From Agrocybe praecox (taxonomy: Eukaryota; Basidiomycota; Agaricomycetes; Agaricales; Agrocybaceae): DNA of 22,168 bases. Numbering within the stretch: position 1 is the stretch's first letter; each line of letters begins with the position of its first letter. The notes under the pieces are model-generated. The model saw only the letters and a list, made by a program, of their open reading frames with translations, was not told where the DNA came from and did no database searches. The position numbers and the translations under genes are program-made. The stretch covers positions 1 to 22,168 of the forward strand of contig CAXHKQ010000333.1 of assembly GCA_964017145.1 (NCBI GenBank), written 5' to 3'. Shown here in pieces: positions 9,027-17,685 of this stretch.

Positions 9027-9869
9027 ATGGCTGAGGCGCATGGGGAGGGTCAATTTTGGATTTTTTAAATATATATATATTATACGAGTATTCGAGGTAC
9101 TTTTGGCTTGAAAATAACTTTTTTGCCACAATAAACACATTTCAGCCTTCTTCTCCTAAAAGCCGATATAGGCTGGATTTGGGTAAAAAGAGAGAAGTCA
9201 AATGCAAACCTTCTGATGCTATGCATATTATTAATGTTACGGGCTTCGCTTTACTCGTCGATTGTCTGTCTTGAGCTAGGGCGTTTCAGTGTCTAATTTT
9301 GCAATCATTCTTTGAGGTGGTAAGCCGCATCTTTGGTGAACGAATGTCCCATGTCTATTACGGGCCTCAGGTGCCAACGGTTAACCCAGATTTATATGTG
9401 TGAGTAATCCCAGATGGCGGATTCCCAACCTACAATCTGCTGTAGATAAAAATGAGCCAGGGGTATGGAAATTCCGTGACATATTCCGACGATCAGTCAC
9501 TAGTATACCGTAATTACTAATGAAATGCGAGAAGAACGGAAATGGTTGGAGAATTTAGTCAGAAGCAACGCTACATCTGACGCCTGAATTCGAAGGTCCG
9601 AAGATTAACTTAGCTTGCGTCCGTTACTCATACAGTACTATAACCGGACCCTGAGATATTGTGCGTCCCACGAGTTGATGCAGACACTCTTGTCGTATGG
9701 ATCATCATTGATTTACTGAGTTATTTGTTAAGTAGATCCCGATGAGACCTAAATTTTGGAATCGCAAACAGGCCTGACTCAATTTCCACATATATACCTA
9801 AGCACAAGCTCGGAGAGTGCGTCATTTGAAACCCCACGTCAAGTTTTACCGAATCGCATCTGCACAACC
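9027..9869. other. Upstream region of the P450, no gene
   Basis: No credible coding sequence. CATATATACC at about 9789-9798 lies 70-80 bp before the P450 start codon and is a possible TATA element. The rest is ordinary AT-rich spacer. Confidence 0.4.
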
Positions 9870-12204
9870 ATGGTCTCGACAACTCTTGACTTTAGCATCG
9901 ATTTTCAGAATAAGAATGCAGCAGCGTGCACAGCAATATTTGTTGTAGCGCTCCTATTCATCATTCAGAGACAATTGTCGCCACGTCTATGGCTGCACAC
10001 TCTTCCAATCCCGGTAAAATCTGTGACTTGAATACTACACTAATTTGTTGAGCTCATTATTTTATCCAGGGAGGCGCATCTTGGATCTGGGGACATGAGA
10101 AGCTGGTCTTTGACCAATCTGTGGGCATTGCATACACAAATTGGATGGTCCAGCTTCAATCTCGTGTATTCAGAATCAAAGCTGCTCTATTCAAACCAGA
10201 CATTGTGAGGTTTCGCACACATTATGATTCTACAGCTGCTAAGCATGTGTGCGCAGTTGGTTGTAGCGGATCCATTTGCCCTGACGCACATTATGCAGAA
10301 AAATATGTATGACTATCGTGAGTGACACAGAACTCCACAGACATTAACTGGAACTAAGTGGCAATAAAGCTCACAGCGAAGTCATTAGACCAAGGATAGC
10401 AAGGCTTCTGGGTGACAAATATCATATCTGGACGGATATGTGAATCAAGTTATTGACCTTCCATCACAGGAAAATCACTTGGCTGGGTCGAAGGCGAGTC
10501 TGAGCATCGAAGAATGCGCCAGCTCGTTACACCATCCCTATCTCAAGAGGCCATAAAACAAGGCAGTTCGGAGATATTCATCGCAGCAGAAGTCGTGGGT
10601 TTTCTTAGCACTCTATTAGGACAAACCCAACACTGAATTGTCTATATAGCTTTGCAATTCCCTGGCAGCTCATATATTGGCCTCGGGAGACAGTGCTACA
10701 GTTAACATACAAGAATGGACGGCAGCTTCAGCGTGAGCATAAAAAACACCCCGCTTCTGTCCCGAAAGATTGATATTTTATTTTTCAGGCTGGAAGTCAT
10801 CGGTCGATTCGGATTCGGACATGATTTTCAGGGCGGGCGAAGTCCTGAAGCATTACGCATCCTAGAATCCTGGAGATCCATGGTACAGATGGGTATATCA
10901 TATCCTGGATTCATTGCACGTTGAGTTATGCAACAAAGTAGTAGCTGTCACTCATTTCTATTGCATCTAGGCGCTTATGTTCCTCCGTCGTTTTTACCTC
11001 TTGAACTACCTCCCTTTGAAGGCACTTCGTGCTCAAGGAGAAGTCAAAGCGACCATTCAGAGAGGGGTAGCAGAGGAACTAGTACGCAGGGAGAAAAACC
11101 ACGCACCAGAGGGAAATGACCTACTATCGAGATTGAGTCAGTCAGATCCTATTCACCATTTCGTCCAATGTCCTTAATTTGCTGAGATTAGTTAGCGCCT
11201 ATCAGTCGCAGAAGATCTCTCTGCAGGAGCTAAAAGATCATGTATGTTCCTAGCTAGTCTTTGTTTGTCATATGACAGCTTATATTTATATTTATATCTA
11301 TTCAAATTCCAGATTAGTATGTTTATGTGAGCTACAATAATTCCCAAATCAAAAATTCAAATAGTTCTGATCAACGCACAGTATCGGAGGTTCAGAAACG
11401 ACATCACAGACGGTGGCTTATGCTATATGGGAGTTGGCGAAGAATCCGGAATTACAAACCAAATTGCGGAAAGAAATTACAGCCTTCCCGCCATCTTTGT
11501 CGTACGATGACATACAGAACAAAACCCCTTACCTGAGCGCCGTTTCCAGAGAGATGTAAGCGACCAGCTAATAATGAAAATGATTACTAAAATAACATCC
11601 TACTATGTAGCCTAAGACTTTATCCTGCGGGTCCATACATGGAACGCGTTGCCTCCAAGGACGATACACTCCCTCTTTGTTTTCCCGTCAAGGGGAAGGA
11701 TGGATTAGAGATCAACAAGGTCCACGTTTCATCGGGGCAGGTAGGCTATTCACAAACGTCTACCAGCTTGGATTTGGGAGTCAATGGCTAACTTCCCAAT
11801 AGACCGTGATCATCCCGACCTTTAGCATTAATCGAGATAACAGTGTATGGGGTGACGGTGACGTGTTCAAACCAGAGAGATGGATGGAGGAAATGCCTCC
11901 CAAAGAGATCTCTCCCTCAGGATGGTCACGAATGCTCACTTTCAGCGACGGTCCTCGACAATGCCCTGGATGGCGTTTAGGTAGGCACCTACTTCAACTC
12001 TGCTCTATTCAATCTAAATTGGATTTTCATTCCATAACAGCGCTCTTGGAGGTCAAGATCACGTTGTCATGTCTCATCAGAAGATTCGAATTTGTCGATA
12101 CTGGGGCGGTCATAACCCACAAAGTGGCGTCGAGTCTTCAGCCAATCTGTGAAGGTGGGGGAGAAAGTAACCCCAAAATCCCAATTACGGTTAAAATGTT
12201 GTAA
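9870..12204 (+). CDS. Cytochrome P450 monooxygenase
   Basis: Fourteen exons give about 530 residues: 9870-10013, 10070-10204, 10257-10317, 10370-10411, 10470-10594, 10650-10732, 10789-10915, 10971-11136, 11192-11241, 11313-11326, 11382-11555, 11611-11740, 11803-11980, 12041-12204. An N-terminal membrane anchor (IFVVALLFIIQRQL) places it in the ER. Seen next are GASWIWGHE, EHRRMRQLVTPSLS (helix C), helix I GGSETTS, the ExxR motif in REILRLYP, FKPERW, and heme loop FSDGPRQCPG with the Cys thiolate ligand. It should hydroxylate or epoxidise a hydrophobic substrate using NADPH via a CPR. The order and length match full fungal class II P450s. Exon 7 needs a GC-AG intron (ATT|GCACGT) to keep frame; the nearby GT donor three bases on would shift it by one. 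Exon 10 has only 14 nt. Neighbours suggest oxidation of the UbiA product. Confidence 0.9.
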
Positions 12205-13555
12205 ATATCTGGATTATCTGTATTAAATGTGTGTGGCAGGAATCAAAAGCCCATATTTGTCGATCATACCGAGTCACTGATCTGTGGTAGCGCTCCATGG
12301 CTTGGTTCGAAAAGAAAAAATCATAATAACTACACCGCCGTCGAGAACGTTTGTTCATCGTTTAGTTACCTGCCATGGTAAGGAACATGTATTGTATTTG
12401 GAATGGTTTTTGCGGCGCAAAATATGTGTCGGGCTTGTTATATATGATATGCCCGAAGTTTTGTACCTCCCGTAAATGAGACGACCTATTTCTCCGTGAA
12501 GTGGCTATTCAAGATACGATACATATTTCTTAACGCCTATCCGAGCGACACATAACCAGTCTCGATAGCGAGCGGTGAGGTAGCAAACACATACCATTTC
12601 GTTCGACAAAAGTGACAATTTTTCTAGGCACATAAAAACACCAGTTCCGCGGATGCTTCCAGTTGCGAAGCTCTCAACAGAAGAAAATCCTGGCCTTCTT
12701 ACACGGTAAAAATATCAGAAAAGAAAGCAGCAATATGATCATCAATAATATCTGCTGAACAGGTGCCGCTACGCGGAGATGCATCGACAATGGCTCTTCC
12801 GACTATAGCAACCTCACCGTGTGCTACAGTGCCTTGAGAGTTAATTAGGATACTCTACCCATCGACCCGAATAATAACTGATCATGATTAATGCACGGAG
12901 ACAAAAATAAATATGAGAAAATTCCATATATAACTCACGAAGTGGGTTGGAAATCGGAATTGCAATAGCGGCGCGGCTGACACGCATCGCAATCGAAAAG
13001 AATATCTGTTTTGCTTTAGGTCCTTCAAACTTTAAATTGTATAAGTTTGGTACACCGAAGGAGATAGCAGGTGCCAGGCACCATCTTTTTCTCGGGGTTC
13101 GCGCTTTCCATATCTAGATGCGTAGAATGTAGATAAATATACAAGACATGCGCCTCGCTTCGCTCTGGCACCAAAAATACAAATAAATTTGGTGAGCATA
13201 TGGGAAGAGGGAGGAATTAGAGCATAGCCGTAAAGTGTAGCCATTAAAATTATATCAAAATCAAGATTCAAAGGAAAGAGAAGATGAACCTGAAAAAGCA
13301 TGATAATGTCGGTAAAATAGTTCCAAACTTAGTGAGGTAAGATGGAGAGATGGAGAACAAAGAATGGAATATGGCGAGAGCAATAAAATACGTCATCAAA
13401 ACGAGAAAATGAGTGAAAAGAACAATAAGATTTACCGAAAGAGGTGCAAAAACAAACATGTACACACGAACTTGCGCATTTGCTGTAATAATGACTCCCA
13501 CAACTACATCGCGTGATTATCCGGCGTCCGGGAACTCGTAAGACAAAAGCATCCA
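12205..13555. other. Gene-poor spacer
   Basis: No gene I can support. A minus-strand stretch at about 13500-13290 encodes a hydrophobic segment (VRVYMFVFAPLSV then LIVLFTHFLVLMTYFIALAI), but it has no recognisable family or start and may be chance in AT-rich DNA. CGGGCTTGTTATATATGATATGCCCG-like hairpin bases at 12431-12456 recall the MITE hairpins, and GGTGCCAGGCACC at about 13070 is a short palindrome. Confidence 0.4.
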
Positions 13556-13768
13556 CACGGCAGGCCCAGATACCTGTTTCTTAGCGAAACAGGTTAATAA
13601 ATACAGGTCGCGTTTATTTATTAACCTGTATGTCGACGATACCAGCTCGGGCTTTCCATATATAGTATGGCCGATACCGTATCTTGGAAATACAGGGAGT
13701 CAATATATACACGCGACTTTTATATAATAGGCTGTATTTCTGATATACAGGTATCGGCGCCCGCCGTG
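13556..13768. mobile_element. Foldback MITE, copy 2 (213 bp)
   Basis: Same family and orientation as 2810-2969. It starts CACGGCAGGCCCAGATACCT and ends GGCGCCCGCCGTG. It keeps the TTAATAAATA/TATTTATTAA and CCATATATAGTATGG hairpins but carries about 55 extra bases near the 3' end, containing an ATACACGCGAC segment. Copy 1 may be a deletion derivative. Confidence 0.8.
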
Positions 13769-14274
13769 CATGGTCATATACGCTCACTGAATAGTCTACA
13801 TATTCTCACACATCTCACGAATCAAGTTAGATACCCTATCGGGTAGAAGACACCTATCGGGTAGAATGGAGACCAGTGGCGAGTGCGCTTATTTACGCTT
13901 GATTTACGCCGCACGCTCATCAGTATCAGAAGTGCGGCACTATCATATCAAACAAACTCTTTTCGATGAGCATGTACGTCCTAAGAATTGCTATTAGCTC
14001 GGAAAATATCAGGGTACGACGGTCAGGCACAATCCAAATTTTCTGCAGTTGTAAGGAATGAGGAGTCTACTGTCTAGTGCGTAGGTAGCGGATATGGGCG
14101 ATCAAACTTACTTGACTTCTTTGCTATATATTTATCAGGAATTGTAAAAAAATTTAGGTTCATCAACTAAAGTTTTATCGTTATGTCAACGGTGTGATTT
14201 GGGATGCGCAAAACAAACTTGAATGATTATTGTACGCTCCGTATATCCTACCTGGAGTCCAAAAAAATTCCTAA
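13769..14274. other. Upstream region of the UbiA gene, no gene
   Basis: No coding sequence was recognised. It holds a tandem CCTATCGGGTAGAA pair (13834 and 13853) and AT-rich sequence up to the start codon. Confidence 0.4.
13834..13866. repeat. CCTATCGGGTAGAA tandem pair
   Basis: Two perfect 14-bp copies with a 19-bp period. The first sits in an interrupted palindrome (TACCC-TATC-GGGTA). About 410 bp upstream of the UbiA start codon, so it could bind a regulator, but nothing else supports that. Confidence 0.5.
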
Positions 14275-15446
14275 ATGAAAGAGATATCCAATATATATAG
14301 TAGTACGAACCTCGCGTTCTCATATTCAGTCTACCCAACACTCATGTTTATACTCGACCACATCCACATAGCTATTCTATTTACTCGGACCGATATTAAG
14401 ACAATTTTCCTTCCCATAGTGAGCTCTTTATCGTCTGATACTCCGCATGTTGTGCTCATGACGGCAACCATTCCAAGTCCTCTTTTGCTTATGCATGCGC
14501 ACCTTCTTCGAGTCTTCAAAGTCTCCTGACCTGTGGCACTTGGATATGGGCTCATCTTTTGATGTGCAACGTATCCAACCAAGCAAGAGCTCAAGATGAA
14601 GACCTATCAAATCGTCCATGGAGGCCAAGTACGACATTTATATTCATTTGTAAGATTACGCTGATTTTTGTTTCCATGTTCTAAAGTTCCCAGTGGCCGC
14701 GTCACTCTAGAGCAGGCAAAAAAATGGCGTTATGCAACAGTTTTTTTTTGCATTTTAATGTCCATTTTATGCGGTAAACTCGTAACTTTATCCAGTATTC
14801 TGCTAGTAGGAACAACCATTGTATACGATGAGATGGGAGGATCTAGTCATTTTCTGGGCAAGAATATTTGCGCTGTTTCTGGGTATATTACATTTGAAGT
14901 GGGAGCTACGCTCATCATGGGTATGTGTATTCCTATTCATCGCGTCCGATAGCGTACATCACTCAAGCTGAAGACTGACAAGCAACCCTCTCCTAATTTT
15001 AACAGGTCGTATGACATGGCTGGATGGAGTTTCGCTCCGAGCCGTGCTTATTAGTGGATCGGTTATTGCCACTACTATACAAACCCAAGACTTCGCAGAT
15101 ATCATAGGAGATATGGCAGCAGGGCGAACAACACTCCCAATTTATGCCCCCGAATTTTCGCGAGTCGCTACTTCGTTTTGGATCTTTTTCTGGTCCATCT
15201 ATCTGTCTCTGGCATGGAAGCCAGACCCTCGGCTTTCAATCATCCTTAATCTGTTCGGAATTACAATCGGTTATCGTTACTACACTTACCGATCTACAGA
15301 AACGGACAAACAGTCGTACGTATTATACAATGTAGGTCGTTGTCAATAGTTTTTGCGAGTATAAAACTTACTGCTCTTCGATATAGATATGGCTCTTGGT
15401 CGTGCATTGTCTACCACTTTACGCGCGCACTTCTGTGGTATTATGA
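14275..15446 (+). CDS. UbiA-family membrane enzyme (prenyltransferase or terpene cyclase)
   Basis: Five exons join in frame to 304 residues: 14275-14418, 14478-14628, 14687-14920, 15006-15331, 15387-15446. TAA directly precedes the first ATG; a start at 14344 would give 281 residues. FTRTDIKTIFLPI marks the first helix region. The first active-site loop reads NVSNQARAQDEDLSNRPWRP and continues IPSGRVTLEQAKKWR. The second reads QTQDFADIIGDMAAGRTTLP. Hydrophobic segments fit about 7-9 membrane helices. UbiA enzymes bind isoprenoid diphosphates through Mg2+ at two Asp-rich loops and either prenylate an acceptor or, in some fungal members, cyclise farnesyl diphosphate (Fma-TC of fumagillin biosynthesis). 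Loop 2 is canonical. In loop 1 the usual N-D-x-x-D start is N-Q-x-x-x, with acids only at DED. Primary-metabolism COX10/COQ2 roles are unlikely from these loops. Whether it cyclises or prenylates is not decidable here. Confidence 0.88.
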
Positions 15447-16025
15447 GAAGGTATCTTTCGCACTTGCATACACATACACAGTCACGGTCAAATCAATATT
15501 CGAACCTCTATTTTCAGTATTATCATACAAAGTAAACATTTATTCGATTTTTGGGGAAACTACTACACCCTTCAGTGTCATGAAATCACGCACCGGATCT
15601 GGTGCTGTATTTACTTACCGGTGTGTCCAAGACATAGCCCTTCGAGCTTCAGGGCCTGCTGCTCGGGAAGTTATCATATAAGAAGCCTTAAGGGGGGTTG
15701 CATCGTGTTTGGTATACTTGATCAAGCAATTACGATACTGACCTCATCATAAATATGATGCGCCATGTGCTGTTTGCATCAAAAATAGACCTCCGATCAC
15801 AGTGCCGATTATTTCATAGAGCTTGTGATCTCAGAGCTATTTTCTCCACATACTCGGACTATGCATATTAATGCTCTTTTTTTATCTGCCCATGGTATTC
15901 GTTCCATAGAGAAAGCACGCTGCGATGGGTGCATTTCGTATATATAGATAGAGTTCAATTATTATAGAAAGTTAGAATCAACTCCGCGTGCCAGACGCTC
16001 ACCACTATTGTTTTTTCCCTTTATT
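15447..16025. other. 3' flank of the UbiA gene, no gene
   Basis: The frame stays open past the UbiA region in other frames, but nothing recognisable is encoded. A short hairpin (CATCATAAATATGATG) lies near 15745-15760. Confidence 0.4.
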
Positions 16026-16146
16026 CATAAACCGACAATCCCAGTCATAAGCGGCATAATGCCGAGCTGTTATAATGTATCTCGAGCGTGTATGAGTGCC
16101 CGTTTGTACATTTATGATATTTTAGATACATACTCAGAATTAAATA

Positions 16147-16553
16147 TTGTCGACCATTTAAGTAAGAATCTAAGATTGTCGACTACTGTAGCCGTGTGTA
16201 TGGTGGCAACAGGCTGGAGGTGCGTTACGGTTCTGAGTTAGCAACCGCGGGCCCGTCATGCGTTACGAAACCAAAAATTGGCGACGGGAACCTCGCCGAT
16301 CGACGGCTTTGAAGACCAACTTCATTCGGAGAATGAATCAATGGTTCGGCGCTAGCAACCAGGCCTGCGTTACGCGTTACAAACCCATGGATTAGGCACC
16401 ATTTTTGGGGGTGCGTTATGCGTTACGTTGCCACCATACACACTGGTACAGTATAAGATTAGATTGTCGACCATCAAAATCTTATTGTCGACCATTGAAT
16501 TGTATTGTCGACCCCAAAGTTTGTATTGTCGACCACCTAAGTGAATTGTCGAC
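16147..16553. repeat. Left TTGTCGAC array (7 copies)
   Basis: TTGTCGAC occurs at 16147, 16176, 16464, 16485, 16505, 16526 and 16546. The last five are spaced 21, 20, 21 and 20 bp. The first two are separated from them by the nested MITE. Confidence 0.9.
16186..16451. mobile_element. Nested 266-bp MITE with TA flanks
   Basis: Left end CTGTAGCCGTGTGTATGGTG and on to GCAAC; the right end is its inverted complement at 16427-16451, matching 23 of 25 bases. Both sides are flanked by TA (16184 and 16452), the target duplication of Tc1/mariner/pogo-type elements. Inside, GCGTTACG or CGTTAC occurs at least six times (for example 16222, 16260, 16376, 16420). No ORF is plausible. Confidence 0.8.
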
Positions 16554-17216
16554 CACTCTCGCCTAACATGATTTTAACATGCCAGTTGCAGCCGGTCTCG
16601 CCTAGTGCCAATTTTGATGCGTATTTCGGCACTCCGGCGTTGATGATAATTTAAACTCAGCCCATGCGCGTCGCGCGAGATTCAGAATTTTTATTTCTTC
16701 CTCTTTATATTTGACTTCTTACCTTATAAAAACAAATTTTCCATGTACATATCAACTAAAAAAATCTGTTCACAAAATTTTAGCTTAATTTACATAGTAC
16801 ACACAGTTCGTGCGCCCGTCAAGTCCCTTTCTGCGCGCTGATGAACCGTGGAAACGCGGTATGCGCCCAACGCGCACATCAGCCGCTCGTGACTGAATCA
16901 TCACGTCATTCTGAGACGTGCGTCATCATGTTGATTACATGCTTTCTACAGAGATTCGTGTCGTGCTGTTTCGTTTCTTGACCATCAGAGACTACTATCA
17001 AGGTTTTTACTGCGGACAAGAGAAAAAGTATTAATTTTGCTGTAAGATAAAACTAAGTGACCTAAAGGATGAGAAATAAAAATTCTGAATCTCGCGCGAC
17101 GCGCATGGGCTGAGTTTAAATTATCATCAACGCCGGAGTGCCGAAATACGCATCAAAATTGGCACTAGGCGAGACCGGCTGCAACTGGCATGCTAAAATC
17201 ATGTTAGGCGAGAGTG

Positions 17217-17306
17217 GTCGACAATTCACTTAGGTGGTCGACAATACAAACTTTGGGGTCGACAATACAATTCAATGGTCGACAATAAGATTTTGATGGT
17301 CGACAA
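17217..17306. repeat. Right GTCGACAA array (5 copies)
   Basis: GTCGACAA, the complement of the left-array motif, occurs at 17217, 17237, 17258, 17278 and 17299, spaced 20, 21, 20 and 21 bp. Confidence 0.9.
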
Positions 17307-17436
17307 TATTTAATTTTGAGTATGTATCTAAAATAGCATAAATGTACAAACGGACACTCATAAGCATGACACACGAGGCATGTAACATGTCGTTCGGTGT
17401 TGACGATGCCGATTGTTCGGATGGTTTTATGCTTGC

Positions 17437-17520
17437 AGCTTTCTTAAGAGTCACGACCAAAAGTGTGAAAGTGGAAGTCGCGAAACCACTTCCACTGCCC
17501 AGTGGAAGTGACTTTTTAGT
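17437..17520. repeat. Left terminal repeat of the transposon
   Basis: Contains TCGCGAAAC (17478) and the palindrome CACTTCCACTG-CC-CAGTGGAAGTG (17487-17510). It matches the right end in motif order, with an inserted CACTTCCACTG. Confidence 0.6.
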
Positions 17521-17685
17521 TATTTTTTGGCTCACAAGTGGCTCTGTGGCTTGACCGCCGTCCGAGCCTAGTATTCGGCAAGTGCCCATTACTCGGCAGG
17601 AGCTCACTCAGGTTATTGCAAAGGTTTGTATCGTAGTACACAAGTAAAAATATAGAGATTAGATTAGATTACAGATCTAGTACTG

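Larger units (their letters stand above)
16026..17431. mobile_element. Long foldback element with phased TTGTCGAC arrays
   Basis: Two inverted arms flank a loop of about 370 bp (16699-17071). The near-identical inner portions are 16463-16698 and 17072-17307. They continue outward through TATGAGTG(C/T)CCGTTTGTAC (16091; complement ending 17362) and, more worn, to CATAAACCGACAATC (16026) opposite GATTGTTCGGATGGTTTTATG (17411). Nothing in the arms or loop encodes a recognisable protein. The left arm is interrupted by a younger MITE (16186-16451). The right outer end abuts the next transposon at about 17437. Confidence 0.8.

Noticed and set aside
12295..12320. GGTTCGAAA as a possible tRNA T-loop
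   Set aside because: No acceptor stem, D-arm or anticodon arm can be formed around it.
13032..13556. Minus-strand hydrophobic ORFs resembling membrane segments
   Set aside because: No conserved motif, no convincing splice path, and hydrophobic frames arise readily from T-rich DNA.
15340..15681. 113-codon plus-strand ORF after the UbiA gene
   Set aside because: It begins inside the last UbiA intron and overlaps the last exon in another frame; the predicted protein has no recognisable features.
16008..16241. ORFs in the arms of the foldback element sharing LYIY-x-ILDTYS-x-LNIVDH (also 17272-17607 minus)
   Set aside because: The shared protein sequence is the automatic result of the inverted repeat; codons run through the TTGTCGAC array, so coding is unlikely.
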